Source: Acanthornis magna
Taxonomy: Eukaryota > Chordata > Aves > Passeriformes > Acanthizidae
Assembly: GCA_036785705.1 (NCBI GenBank)
Contig: JAWUZG010000332.1
Span: forward strand, 2,046,001-2,110,000
DNA length: 64,000 nt
Direction of reading: 5' to 3'
Shown here: positions 50,614 through 64,000 of the stretch, piece after piece
Layout: each line of letters opens with the position of its first letter
Numbering within the stretch: the first letter of the stretch is position 1
Position numbers and translations under genes: made by a program
Notes under the pieces: generated by a model
Seen by the model: only the letters and a program-made list of their open reading frames with translations
Database searches by the model: none
What the model was told of the DNA's origin: nothing

Positions 50614-51840
50614 GCAGGTATTCAATTTGATCTGCCTGTTCCTTATTAAGAGACTAAATTCTGGTACAAAATAATAAGACTGCAGTTTAAGAGGAATGTA
50701 AATTACTTTATTGCTACATTTTCCTATCTGAATGAAAACAAAATTCACTATTAAGATAACACAGTTTCAGGTTTTTTGTAATTACACACTACATCTCACT
50801 AATACTGGGTATGTCTGAAAGGAGGAGGCGAATGCAATGGGCAGAAAAATCCTCAGTGCTGCAGTAAAACTGCAAGTGAAGTCCACCATGCTGTGAAAGT
50901 TGTGTTGAGCTAAGGATTTAAGTTTGGAGACAGAAATTCCTTTCTTAATACAAATCATAAGGCAGTATCCCCTCGTAGTGCATAAAGCCCAAAAAATTGA
51001 TACTGCCATGGAATTGCTACAGGGATGAGGTAGATTGTAATGATATTAAAAAAGCTTTCTGAGATTGAAGCCCCTTTATCTCTTACAGTTGTGCAAGGAT
51101 AATGTTAGAATTTTGGTGTAATAAAGCTAAATTAAGGGGAAAAGTAGCGGGGGGGGAAAAGAGGCATGTTTGGGAATAATTGTTTCTTTACAAAGATGTG
51201 AATTAGCTGACCTTATGGGATTTATCTGTGCCTAAATTCTGTTAATCTATGCCAAAAGTTTTCTACATTTAAAATTATGTGGTAGGCTAGACACACATTT
51301 CCATAAAAAATGTGACTACGTGCTGTTTCCTTTCTAATTGACAGAATAGAGCATAAAAGTCAACTTTAATAGTTTCAGAGGACACCTAAGAAAACCTACA
51401 AGTTATGTGGAAATACCCAAACTAACCCCAGCTGCAAATCCGTATAAAGAATGCTTTGGTCTCACCTTTTTTGTTTAGGACATATTGTCTTTGGTGTGCT
51501 CACAAATTTTCTAGTAATTCAAGATTGACTTAGTATTTTTTTGTCTTGATTGTTTGCTGTAGTAATGTTCTATAAAGCTGGAAAACACAAAAAGAGATTT
51601 TGATCTCTGATTCTAGAAACACCCGTTTTAAAAGACAGCAAAAATAATTGTGGGCAGTCATGGACCAGAAAGATCACTTTAGGTACAGTAAATATACTGA
51701 CTGTATGGAAAAACTTGATATGAATTTGTGTTTTGATGCTCACATAATGCAGGGTTTGCTTCTCTTTGGACCAACCAACTTGATCCAAATTCATGCTCAT
51801 TTTGAGATATTCCACTCAGTCTACCACAGTGTATGTGGAT

Positions 51841-51868
51841 TTCAAAAAGACTTTTTCAAAAAGATTAC
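51841..51868 (+). repeat. Two-copy 14-bp tandem duplication
   Basis: TTTCAAAAAGACTT is followed by TTTCAAAAAGATTA: a near-identical direct repeat of 14 bp in AT-rich intron. Confidence 0.75.
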
Positions 51869-54800
51869 AGTCATTAAATATTAAAGTATTGAAGTGTCAA
51901 AAAAATATTTATTTCCAGATACCAAATTCAGAATTGCAAATATAATGGCAATAATGAAACGAAGAAAGTTTAATTAGCTGTTAAATTTGGCACCATCTTA
52001 CTTGCTTGAGATGAGAGAGAGGAAAAAGAGATTTCTACTGATGTGGCAGAAATTTTCCTCGGATAGATGTGGAAAGCTGAGCTCAGCAGTCATTGTGAGG
52101 CTGCACAGGTTGTCTTCATCTCTCTCCAAATGATGTTGATGTTGAGAGCTCTGCCAGATGCTGCAGCTGCGAGTCCCATTTCGGTTTGCACACAGATTAT
52201 TTTCTAATAGCTAAGGTATTTTGTTAGCAATGCAGCAGACGGGGAGTGCTAAAGAAGTAACAAAATGCTGCAATGGGAGGATCTGCCACCCTTGCGGAGG
52301 GATGGGTTTGGGTTCAGTGCAAATGGAGCAGCTCCTGACTCGAGTGCCTGAGGCACCGGTGCCACCCCCAACGGTGTCCTGCTGAAACCTGCTCAGCACA
52401 CGTTGTAGGGACTCGGGAACAGCTGCAGGGAACTCTTTGTCATCTTGTAAAAGATAAACTCATCCCTCATTAGCAATGTAAACAACATGAATCTTTTGGT
52501 TTCTGCTATTTCCTTTCAGACGCTTCGAAACAGACGATCAAAATGTGATAACAGGCAGTGTATTTTAAATGTCACTTCTGTTACCTTCATTCAGTTTAAT
52601 CAAGACAAGCCATCATTTTCCAGGTGGATTAATCCTATTAAGTAGTTTTGTGGCTAATGTAATGTAGATCTTAATTAACACGTTAGCAAGCAGAACTGTT
52701 AAGATGGAGGCTAGGAAGGCTTGCAGATGTGGTCTTCTGAAAATACACCAGAATCAAGGGCTGTCTTAGGAAAGCAAAATATTTGGATGAATTCAGCAGA
52801 AAAGGAGTTTTAGGTTTGTGACCGTGTTAATGATGATAGCATGAGTTGCCCTGTTCAAATTTAGGAGATGAAGTTTGGTGTATACCATCAGAGATGATTG
52901 TTTTCCTGATTAAGAAATTCATACCAGTATGTATTTCCTCTTTGTGAAATGCATTGGATCAACAGATCTTAATTTTACTTCAGTTACAATTTGCTTTTGA
53001 TTCTGAAAACAATGACTCTTGTGAAGCCATGCTCATGTGAATGTGAATATGTGCCTAAATTTCTAGCTCTGTCTGTTGTGTCCTGTTTGACTAAAAACAA
53101 GCTGCTTAGTTTCACCTGCCACGTTCCTTGGCTGCAGCTGAGCCAGGGCAGGGCTCTTATGCAGACACTCTCTTTGAAGATTCTCCTTCCTTTTGCCCCA
53201 ACAGAAATTTGGGATGCTGACCAGACAACTTGAGATTTGTTTTTGTACCAGAAGCTGCTTTCCTGGACTTCTGAAAGCTCATACATTCAGAAGCCTCCTT
53301 CCTCCTCACTTCCCAAAATAGAGCTCCTTGGTACCTCAGCATCTTCAGCAAAACTGAAGTTCAAGATGTGCCGCAGCAGCTCCTCCAGACAAACTCTCAC
53401 TGCCAGGCTTTTTAGTTCATTGTAGCTGAGGGAATTCGTTTTGCAGTAGCAGTCAATCTCTTGTACACATTCAAGAAAGAACCTGTTCTCACTCGAGTCC
53501 TAGGGCACTTAGGTGATAGGAGATAATTTGAAGTGAAAGTTCATATAGGGAGTCGTCAGGGTGGCAACAGTGCATAGCACTGATTTTTCCACTGAAGGTA
53601 TTTGTATAGAAAAGACATGTTCTTCTTTATTTTATTTGCCTTTCTGGAACAATAAGACATGTCTGGTCATATAAGTAGCAGATTTACCTAAGGAAAAAAG
53701 TTAAACTGACATGGAGAACCAGAGTAATTCTCACATAGTCTCTTTTGGCAAAAAGTCAGTGGAGTCTATTTTTATATTGAATGGTTTCTTTTACACAGCT
53801 CTACCATAAATTTCTTCAGAATTCCAAGTCATCTGTGAAAATCCCTGGCTATAAAAAAGAACAACAGTAAAATAAATGAGATAAAAAGATAAGGTAAACC
53901 ATGTCTGTAGCAGTGATTTATAAGAAATATAGAATCACAGGAAAAGAAGGTAAAGAGAATTTAACCAACCCTGGTGATATTTATTCCTTGTTTTAATTTG
54001 AGATTGTCCACATTATCTTGGTAGCACATTTATGATCCATTGCAATGGTTATTCTGCTGGATATTTTTCAAGAGTGCTATCAAGATGCAATTTGCAGCCA
54101 TCCCCGTGATAGAGGCACACAGTCACAGCACTGGAGTTAATTGCTGTTTAAATGTGATGTCTGTAGTGTGACACTGCTGGTAGCCAGATTTCATTTTTAT
54201 TTTTAATTTTAGCTACAGTGCAGGATACTGTAGTTATAAATAATCAAGTATATCTGGTTTCAGTGTAAATACAGTTCTGCCTCCATAGCTGACACTGCTT
54301 GACATCAGTTAAATTAAAGGCTGACTGGGCATGTCCCATCCGCTGCCACCTTGAATCTGACCTCCAGCTCGCAGATGAGACCTGCTGACAACTTAGCAGG
54401 GGGAGTTTGCATTGCTGTTGTCATGGATTGCTCGTCTGATAGCTTCAAAGGCAAATATACTTGAATGCTAAAACAGTCTTTTCAAATATATATGCCAAAA
54501 TAGTAATTCAGCTGGGTAAATAAAACAGCAGTTTAAATGAATAAGTGTTATTTAGTTGATGAATATATGTTTGACTGAGTGATTGAAATGGCTCCCCTGG
54601 GTAAGATGAAGAAGTATGCTTTTAAAACTCTTTTGTAGATGTTTATAGAGAGAAAATGACAGGAAAAAAAAAATCAAGTATCTATGGGGTTATGAGATAA
54701 ACATGAAACTTTACAACAGTCATCCACAATAGGGAGAATGATCTTGGAATTCATTTGTTCACAGCAGTATGAGTAGTTTGGGTTAGTCTTTCTTCACAGA

Positions 54801-56126
54801 TTTGTCAGTTTGTCACATCTGTAACTTCACTGAAATGCAGTTGATGCTCTTTGAATGTGATCTGCAGTGGTCCATCAAATGGAAAAGCTTCTAAAAATAA
54901 CTGGAGGGGAGTGAGTCAGGTGGCAAGATGCATTCTTTGCATTAGGAGGTGAGGTCTGCAGGGAGCTCTAAAAAAAGTTTGAGTCTCTAGCGACAGGGTT
55001 TGCCAGAGAAGCTGTTAGTACAGAAAAAGACAATTGCAAATGCAAAAGCTAGAATGATGGTCTGCTTTTCAGGGTAAAAAAAAATAAACTTAAGCCTATT
55101 AACTAAGAAAGGAGATTCAGTGGTCATATCTGCTTTGCGTTTCCTCTCTGTATTTATACCCTGGGGAGGAAGGAACAGGGAGAGGCCAGTGCTGAGACAC
55201 CTCCTGTAATATTTTTATTTACTGCTCTGCCTTCCTCATATTCAAGGGGAGACTTTTTAATAATTCTGTCATTGTGAATAATTCTGGTTTACAAGTAGGC
55301 ATCTGTGAGCATCAAGATCATGGCGAAGCCAGGTGCACTGGCAATATCAGAGCAAGGAGTAGAACCAAGATGTTTTCACTGGTCTGTGTCTCATACCAAC
55401 AAGAGTAACAGCAGGAATTTATGAGAGCATAATTCAGTAATGCAGAATCTTTAGAGCTCTGGTATCTTGCTGGAGTTAAAACTTTTTAAGTTGTTAGCTA
55501 AACTTGCAAATATGAAACCTAGATTTTAGTACAACTTCAAGCATTTCTAAATTTGGTTATTTCATCATTGTGATGTGGCTCCATAAAAACAGGATGTCAT
55601 ATATTAAATTGTGAAAAGCAGAAGGAAAGGGTCCTTTCAGCATGCCAGAGGTGAGGCAGCAGCTGTTCCTTGGAGATGTGGCACAGGCTGGGTACAGAGC
55701 ATGCTGCCCTGCAGAAATACAGAGTCACCCATCCGCCCTGTCCTTGGCTGCAGGTTAAATATATCTCCATCACTTGGATGGGTGATCATCCATCCTGCTC
55801 TGAAAACCCTCTGCTCTGTTCAACCCCTGTTACAATTCCCTTCCAGGGGAGGTTTTCCTAAGATGTTCCAGAAGGAATGATTTGGAGAACTAGAAACCAG
55901 GTCCTTTGTGCTGTAGAGCAAAATAAAAGAGCACCTGTGGGGAGATGCTTCCAAAGATAATATCAAACTGAACTGAATCATTTCAGTATTAGGAATCTGA
56001 GTCATGTCTCTAGGCTGACTGATAACTACAAAGTCAATTGTCCTATATGCAGTTTTCACCAATTTTTAATGTGATTACTTCAAAATTTTGGTTAGAAATA
56101 CAAAGGAATAGTCTTTTTCTAATAAC

Positions 56127-56150
56127 TTTTTTTTTTGGGGGGGGGGAGGG
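56127..56150 (+). repeat. T10-G10 junction tract
   Basis: Ten T bases are followed by about ten G bases, one A and four G. The long G-run is prone to slippage and to G-rich secondary structure. No adjacent element is visible. Confidence 0.85.
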
Positions 56151-56557
56151 GAAGTCTAACATCCAATATATTTTTTTACCTTTGCATGCTGAAGTCATAT
56201 GAATGTAACTCTGGTTCTCCTGATCACTGAAATGTTATCATTTTAGCTTAATTGATGTAGTTGAGGATTCTTGAGTCCTGAAAAATGCCCTTTCCCAGAT
56301 AGAAATACAAAACAGAATTTGGATATCCAAAGGAAGCTGAGGTTAAATTTAGACAGAAATACTAAAACTTGATCCTCCATTAGATTTAAATTTATTTACA
56401 AAGTTATAATTCTAGAGAATATATACTCAGCAGATTTGGAAGCAAGATAATCAGCAAAAGTTATTGGCAGTTTTGGAGTTGCTTTAATAGCCAATGAAAC
56501 TGTAACTGCCAACAGAGACTGTGGTGGCCTTACCATTCAGTACCTTTGCTGCACTGG

Positions 56558-56597
<40 letters not shown>
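56558..56597. repeat. (ATA)n microsatellite, about 13 copies
   Basis: An uninterrupted trinucleotide repeat of about 40 bp. It is a typical length-variable microsatellite locus in an intron. Confidence 0.95.
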
Positions 56598-56599
<2 letters not shown>

Positions 56600-57552
56600 T
56601 CCTGGAAATAGCTTTCTCTTTGACTGGTTGACTATGGATATCTTAGTCCTGGGGAACAAGGTTCTTCAGAGTGTGGTAAGGAGCCTTTGTCAGATTAGAT
56701 ACAGCTGATGTTCATTAAAGGGTGCACAGTCTGCTTCCAACGAAATTATTTACAGCACATTTTTAAAGAATGTTGAAAAAAAATTCATCCTTTATTACCA
56801 TATCTTGGGATATGAAGTCAGTGTAATGTCCTCCAAGGAGGTGAAGGAGCCCTCAGTCTTATGCTGACTCCCCAGCTCTGCCAGTGACTACAGTATAACA
56901 TGCCACAGGTGATTTTTTTGTATGTTCTCTGTCCCTGGTTTTTCTTTCCATGTGGGTAAGGACTAATTTAAATTCCAGTGGGATGGTGCCAGCCTTCATT
57001 GAGGTAGGAACGTTGAGATACCCTCTGTTGCAGTAATCCATTAGAAATGAAATCCTGTAGTTGCCATGGTCCGTGTTTGGATCTGGTTGCTCTCTGTACT
57101 TCTGGGCGGCTCCAAAGGCACTTGACACTCTCAGCCATTTTTCCTTTCTTTGCTGCCTCTTGTTGCAGCTTCTTCTGCTTTCTCTTTCTTTGTTAGTGCT
57201 GTGATGTTATTGTAGGCCCATTAACATAGAAAATGAAAAAACAAACAAGTTGCCAAAAACTGTGTAGCAGTTGGTATTCAGAGCAATCTTTTACCATTTC
57301 AAAACACTGCCAACCTAGTATCTGTTTCATTATGTACAAGTGTAAGTGCTGCTAACATAGATAATTTAGAATCTATAATTGAAACCGTGCTTTTACAGCT
57401 CTCTCAATTAAAGATAGTCAAGACACAAAAGCTGTTATGTACTTACCTGCTGGAATTATATGTTATTCTGTACCATCCCATTACATTCATACAGTGCTGG
57501 AATATATTTCAAAAGTAACTTGCCTTTATTGAAAATGGCATTACACCCTGGC

Positions 57553-57587
57553 AAAAAAAAAAAAAAGAAAAAAAAAGAAAAAAAAAA
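57553..57587. repeat. A-rich tract interrupted by G
   Basis: Runs of about 14, 9 and 10 A bases are separated by single G bases. It resembles the tract at 50586-50613. It is a simple repeat. Confidence 0.85.
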
Positions 57588-58633
57588 GCATGAAGTAAAT
57601 GCTGAGCTTTTTACAAATTCTGTCAGGTTGTATCAGAGGTATCACTACCATCCAGTGTATCTTAATAGTGGTTTTAGTGATACCTTTAAATTTCTGTGAC
57701 TGTTAACAGAGATTTTCTGTGGTTTTCTGGTTATTATAGTGTCTGTTGTAAGAATTTTTAAACCGATTTCTCACTGTGGTGTTTGGGAATACAGAACACA
57801 GAATCAAACATTGCTGCATATTGTAACTTAAAAACGCTGCTAACTCCATGTTTTGCAGTCCATGTTTAAAATATGTGTAGCCTCAGAACCTGTTCAGCTG
57901 AGAACAGAAGGGATTTGCACCATGTTTTAAAAGTTGACTATTTCATGGGCTGGAAGCCAGAGCATTCAACCAGAAAGGTCTTGTATCTTGTCTTCAATAA
58001 TGCATGCTGAAAAACCAACAAATGGTGGATTTTAACTAACCACAGCACAAGGGAAAAAGACTTGTAGAGAGACCCTGCTTCAGGCAGAGAGAACTTAAAA
58101 GGCACTGCAGTGAGTTGTGCTAACTTTGTTTCAAGGAGAAGATGCATGTTAGAGTACAGAAATTGTCCTCTAAACCCTTTTGTGTGCATTTCATTTCTTC
58201 TGTCAACTCTCTTGGCTGTGACCTGAAGTCTATTGGACTACTTTAGTGGTAATAAAAATTTGCAATCAGTTCATTTAGATTGAAGTTACCCTTCAGTTCA
58301 CCTTTCTGGCAGTTTTTTATACCCTGGTTGTGTACAAGATGCAACTGAAAAGAGCACAGGGAGATTCACATGCGCTTAATTGACTCTCTGCTGTTGCTGT
58401 TTGATCAGTGAGGAGCAATCACAGAATTAAAGGGTTTGAGGGATGAGAAGATTGCTGATGCTCCACAGAAAAAAAAGGGTTGCAGGGTTTTTACTTCAAA
58501 TACAAGGGCCAAATTCATACATGCTGTTTGAAACAGCAGGCAGATTGCATCAGAATAAGAAAGTTACAGTTTGATTTAAGAGGTGTCACTGCCACAGATG
58601 CTCATCTTGAATGAATAAAACTACCTGTATTAA

Positions 58634-58909
<276 letters not shown>

Positions 58910-59941
58910 TGAATGTCAGAATGCAAAAGTCTGGAACATCTTTGTTAGGTTTGTGTTGCAGTTTATGGAATTCAAGTTTAGGGATTCCTGTGAATTCCTT
59001 CATTTGTGGTATTTGACTGAACACCCTGGTGTTAACGTTTCTAGGTTGTTACACACTTCAACAATACATTTATAAAAGAAGTCATTATGTACTTGCTGTT
59101 CAAACAGAATTTTAAATCTCCGATATAATCTTGGCATAAATTGGGATAAAACTGTCCAGTTATCCGTGAGACAAAAATGATGAGCTGAGGACCAAAAGCT
59201 GTGATCAGAGTTGGGAGTAAAGGAGGTTTACATGGGTTTATTACCTCTGCTTCTAAAAATCTGTGAAGCAGCAACTTTGGCTGTGCAAAATCCATCAACT
59301 TACTGTAGTAAGCTGTTTTAAAATGTTCTGTGAGATACTAAATGGATGTGTTTGGCTGGTGAGAAATCAGGAGCAGCAGTGCACAGCCCAGGGAGGGGAG
59401 GGCATGTGCTCAGTTTTCCATGAGCTGCATGTTAGCATACAGAATCCTGAATTTTGATACAAAGACTAGAAAAAATTGGGGAAATTTCAGAGCACTGTTG
59501 ACTGATTTTCAGTCATTTCCAGCCATCCAGGCAACACAAAGAAATATCTACAGCAAGTGTGTTCCAGGGTAGGAGCCTTTCTTAGGAGTGTTCTGATTTT
59601 GGCTGTAATGCTTCATTCAATATGTTGTCTTGAGAGTGAAATTATGTCTTCAGCTGTTCCAGTCAGGTAATGGCATAATACACTGCGCGTGTCTCATTTA
59701 ATTCAGAATTTTGGTGCTCACTTCCCTTATTCCATCATGAATGAAATGGCATTTTAGTTGAGGAAAACAAAAAAACATATAAATCATGAAGTGAAAATTA
59801 TTTAGGGCAATCAAAACTCCAAAGCAGTCATCAAAATTTGAAATAAATACAGGCTAATTATAATTTTTTGACTAAGACACGATGGAGGTATGTCTCTATC
59901 TTTTACAAGAAATCCAGATGGAAGTAGCTGGTAGTACAGAA

Positions 59942-59961
59942 TTTTTTTTTTTTTTTTTTTT
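59942..59961. repeat. Poly-T tract, 20 bases
   Basis: An uninterrupted T run in the intron, with no retroposed sequence recognised beside it. Confidence 0.9.
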
Positions 59962-60242
59962 AATTCAAGGTGAACTTTATCCTGCAGTATCATCAGATGT
60001 ATTTGTTCTAGGTTTCATTATGATGTTCTCATCTGAGAAGGCTATGATCAGGCAAAGTTTTTTTTCTTCCACTCCACCTCACATGGATAGAATATAAATT
60101 TTGTGACCTTTCTGTTAAATTAAATAATGAGAAATATCATCTGTGTTTCCTCTTGAGCTGGATTCCTCCTCAGAGGACCTCTTTTCCTGTCTTCAGAGGA
60201 AGCAGTTCTAAACCTCTTCATAACCGGGGTTAATGAAATCCA

Positions 60243-60301
60243 CTGGTATAATCTGCAGTATAAACCACTACACATCTGGTCTAAATCTGCAGTACAAACC
60301 A
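60243..60301 (+). repeat. Imperfect two-copy tandem duplication, period about 33-34 bp
   Basis: CTGGTATAATCTGCAGTATA followed by AACCA recurs as CTGGTCTAAATCTGCAGTAC followed by AAACCA about 33-34 bp later. The match is good over about 25 bp. It is a small local duplication with some divergence. Confidence 0.75.
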
Positions 60302-60615
60302 GAAAAAACTTTCCCACATTCAGGCAGGGTCCTGGTGCTTGTTGATAGGGTGCTACAGCAGGAGATTCCATGGCATTTTTGCCCAGCAATCAAAATTCAG
60401 TCAAGCTGCTACCAAGAGAAATTATTTTAGAATAAGAAAGGCAAGCTGTTACAGACCTGAGTTAGTGAAAAGAAGCCTTGTTCTGACAGAAAGGAGCACA
60501 ATACTTCTGTATGAATGAAAATTGTCTGAAGTTGACACCAGACGATATTTTAAAATTGAAATTTAAAATCCTTGTTTCTGTAGGTTAGGGACATGAGCGC
60601 TAAAGCAGTGAACAG

Positions 60616-60653
60616 CTTGACAGTTCATCACTGATCAGTGCTGATATGTCAAG
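60616..60653. repeat. 38-bp near-palindrome
   Basis: Outer arms CTTGACA and TGTCAAG enclose a perfect 12-bp palindrome CACTGATCAGTG at the exact centre. Sixteen of nineteen base pairs are complementary. It could extrude as a cruciform or bind a dimeric factor; by rough estimate a match this good arises by chance somewhere in a window of this size fairly often. Confidence 0.8.
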
Positions 60654-63574
60654 CCGAGAAAAATCCTTTGTGGGAACAAGTCAATAATCAGCAAATTAGG
60701 TACATGATTAACCTGAGACAACAAGATGCAGTTCCTGTCTGAGAGCCCTGCTGAGATTTAACCTTCTCAGTATTACTGTTTAGCAAATATTCCAAATGCC
60801 TGGTTTAGTCAGTCAAACTGATGTAGCTGTAAACTTGTCTCGATGCAGCCTGTGTGCCATGTGCACAGGGAGTGGAGCTCTGGAGGAGAGGCAAAAATGC
60901 AGTTTTGAGTGGCAAGCAGACTACAAACAGGAATGCAGTGCTTTTGAGCAAAATCCTTCCAGCCTGTATAGTGCTATCCAGAAATAACGAAATGCACATT
61001 GCAGGCTTGAATGATCAATAGGAATTTAGCAGAAGAGAGTCATACTAATAGAATTGATAATGTATAGAAAATGAACTGTAAATGTCAAATAATGCATGAA
61101 GCGACTCTGCAGAGCTTACAGCAATTATGGTGTTGCTACATGCTGGTAGCACGTTCCAAATGATGCATGAAATGAGGTAACCTGATAGGAACTTCACTGG
61201 GATGTCTGGAGAAGGCAGTGCACGGAGCTGTATTGTTTTCATTTCCAGCAGCGTGTTTTATGCTTATAAATTTTTCATGTCAAAATGAAAACTCTTTTCA
61301 TTCACAACAGGAAATAGCTTTATTTGAAAAAAACTTGAAGGGCAGGGAAGCATCAGTGTTGCCTTGGTTTTTAGCAGGTGCTCAAGCCCGTTTTAGGTGC
61401 TCTGAGCACCTCAGAGTTACCTGATGGCCGCAGGGCTGAGCGCTGGGCACTGACCTGAGCTGGATGGCCTGAGACACATCCAAATGTGGGCACAAAGCGC
61501 TTGGCTGCCATTGTGGGCGTCAGATGTTCCGTGGCTAAATTTTAATGAATAATTACCAACTGGATTTTATGAAGGACTAATTTTAGAGCACTTTGCAAAC
61601 ACATTTCCCTGCCATATGTTTCCCTGGCTGCTTAGATCCTACAGGGCTTTGGCATAAAGGCGAATGCTTGCCACAACGCCAAGCATGTTCCCTCTCTCCT
61701 GTTGAATATGCATCCCTTATAGAGACAAGAGCTCTAAGAGATCTTTCTTTTCATTTCCTAATTTTAAAAACTCCTAGGTATTTTGTGGAGGCATGCAAAG
61801 AGTTTCAGATCTAAGAAAATCCCTGAGGATTGTTCTGCCTCTCTGCATTTCCAGTCCTGAGCCCTGCGAGCTCTCTCTGCTTCGCAGTGGTCACGAGCGT
61901 TCAGTTCCTCCGTGTGTGCCTGGGCTCGGTGGCTCTGTGCTGGATGGATGGCCCTGGACAGTGCTGGAGTCACAACCGTAGGTGGAAAGTCCCGAAACTG
62001 TTTTGCTGACTCCCCATGGTTACTGGAAAAAGAAAGTTCTTATTAGCCTATGAATAAAATGCATCAGAGGGTAGAAAGCACTGAATGGAGAAATTATAAA
62101 AACAAATTGCCCAGGAGGAACTTAGTATGAGATTTTAGGTTTGTAAATAAAAGTAAGCAGTAGGATTTCAGTATGCTGGGTAGTAAAAATAAACAAACTC
62201 ACCGAGAGAGTGAATTTGGAATTTGTTTAGCGATGTAGGCTGGCAAGTCACTTGCTTATATTGAGCTTTAATCATAGTAAGTACTCCCTGCTGCAAAATT
62301 GAACTCTGATGATGTAGTCATTTGGGATTTCTGCTGCATGTTGTTCCTGTGCAGTTTTAGCCATTTTTATGTGACTTTTGGTATGAAACCATGAAATATA
62401 AAGGATCATAAAAAAAGGGGGGAAAAAAGGTAAAAGTCAGTGAAACTTTCAAATTACTTCAGGGATTTAGTTTGGTTTGACATGTCCGTTCCCTAATTCA
62501 TGTGATTTAGTGATCTCTTCCTTAGCAGTTGTATGTGTTTGTTAGATTAAGAATTCCACAGTTGCTTTTTAATGATCATGAAACTACTTGCCTCCTTTTC
62601 CTAGATCGGTCCTCTAATCTATTCATATATGCCAATAAGTAGCTTTAAAGCAAGAGTGATATCTTCAGCACAACATTATGTAAAAGTAATTAATCATGCA
62701 AAGCTGGTAAATCAGAAAATCAACAGGGCTATGAGCAGCAAAATGATGATTCAGCCAACCATGTGGGGAAATCTTACCTGCTTATGAATTCACAGTGTCA
62801 TCTCGGTGACCCTTCAGTCAGGGATTTTCGATTTTGGGGCACATATACCTAGTCCTTATTGACATATTAAGATTAATACACCCAGGGAACCACCAGCAGA
62901 TGCATTAACTTCCTTCTTTTTTATCCCTGACTCCTGAGAAATCCAAAGAGGGATAAAAATGTATTGTTATTTTCTGTATCACTTTGCACTGGGAATTCAG
63001 CATTCACAGAGTTATCCAGATTTAGCCATTTTGCTTTTGCCTGAGCATCAAATTATTTGCCATAGTTTGATTACAGAGGGGCAATAGCAGTCTGAACTGT
63101 ACCAAAGTTGTAATCGTTGTGCCAAGGGACCTGCTCTCACTAGGTCACACCCCATCATCAGGAAAAGAGATTCTGCAGCTAAAACTACTTCAAGCAGTTT
63201 CAGGCTGAAAACTCTTCCCCTTCGATCTGGCCAACTGCTGAGCCTTCTCTACTATATGAGGTAGAATCAGCATCAAACAGAGGGGAGGCAGAGGAACCTG
63301 CCAGCACAAGCAGAGACGAACAGCGTGTTGCCAGTGAGAAATGTCAGCTTTTATTGCTGCTTCCTTCGTTGACCCTTTGTGAACAATTGTTCTGAAGAGC
63401 ACAATTTCTTTTTCCCAAGATGTTGCCCGAGTAATAACATTTCCCAAGGAGGTGATGAGTCTGTCCTTAACCTCTGACTGTTAGACAATGGGCTTTTGCA
63501 ATCTTTCCAAATGTCATTGATTTCAGAGATAGATGTATGTGTGTTAGGTATCTCAGGTATGCTGAAAGTTACTG

Positions 63575-63606
63575 GCATGCCAGAATTCTCTATATTTCTG
63601 GCATGC
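63575..63606. repeat. Hairpin: 11-bp perfect stem, 10-nt loop
   Basis: GCATGCCAGAA and its exact reverse complement TTCTGGCATGC flank a 10-base AT-rich loop. It is too short for a microRNA precursor. It is recorded as a structural feature of unknown meaning. Confidence 0.85.
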
Positions 63607-64000
63607 TTTACCTTAATTGTACTAATTTATCTCATTTACCTTTCCCTGTAAAAATCATATGTGGAAAAAGGCTCAAGTGGATGGCAATCTGATATTAAGT
63701 CAAGTGAAACTTTTTCTTCCACTTCTCTTACTTTGTCCCTCATTTAAAAGCGTAGGATAATAGCTAGAGTGGATAATGCACTGATCATGGTGATGGCTCT
63801 CAGCATTAGGAGATTTGGGCTCAAATTCCTCCCTGCCGTGGATTTTCTTTGTGGCTGCAGTGTCAGTTCCACATGTTTACCAGGAAGGCAGTGGTTCTTC
63901 CAGACATTTCCCTTCGTTGTAAGGCCGAGCATACCAGGGCTCTGTATTGCTGCTACACAACTTAGAAGTTTTCAGCTAGAAAGGTGAGGTTTTATACCCT

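Overview
This window looks like a piece of a bird nuclear genome carrying part of one large neuronal gene, TENM3 (teneurin-3, Ten-m3/ODZ3), on the + strand. Three reasons support this. First, three exons with GT-AG borders and mutually compatible phases encode the teneurin membrane-spanning region and the start of its ectodomain, and their peptides fit TENM3 better than TENM1, TENM2 or TENM4 (paralogue comparison from memory). Second, the recognisable interspersed repeats are CR1 LINE 3' ends, several carrying the ATTCTRTGATTCT-type tail, in otherwise repeat-poor sequence, as expected of birds. Third, there are no bacterial-style gene arrays; nearly all open frames are short, overlapping and unrelated to any family I recognise.

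Layout: 1-10300 is the 3' part of an intron whose upstream exon lies outside the window. 10301-10539 is an exon (end of the cytoplasmic domain, basic stop-transfer patch and transmembrane helix). 10540-47217 is a roughly 36.7 kb intron with scattered CR1 relics and AT-rich unique sequence. 47218-47331 is a short symmetric exon (first extracellular residues). 47332-58676 is an 11.3 kb intron. 58677-58882 is an exon of the pre-EGF ectodomain. 58883-64000 is the 5' part of the next intron. The proline-rich cytoplasmic exons, EGF repeats, NHL/YD barrel and toxin-like C-terminus are not in the window.

The most unusual place is 46.5-48.7 kb. An internal CpG island directly abuts the 114-nt exon. 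The exon is about 75% GC, is proline-rich and appears three codons shorter than the TENM3 I remember. An approximately 800-bp CCGCCCCGAAA-type minisatellite with a 62/125-bp higher-order period begins 36 bp after the splice donor. The whole block is flanked by two CR1 3' ends in the same orientation. I read this as strong local GC-biased or recombinational evolution around a coding exon. An upstream in-frame splice acceptor there could add 27 codons between the membrane and the ectodomain. I found no convincing new multi-gene system; the exon/CpG-island/minisatellite block is the best candidate for something not yet described.
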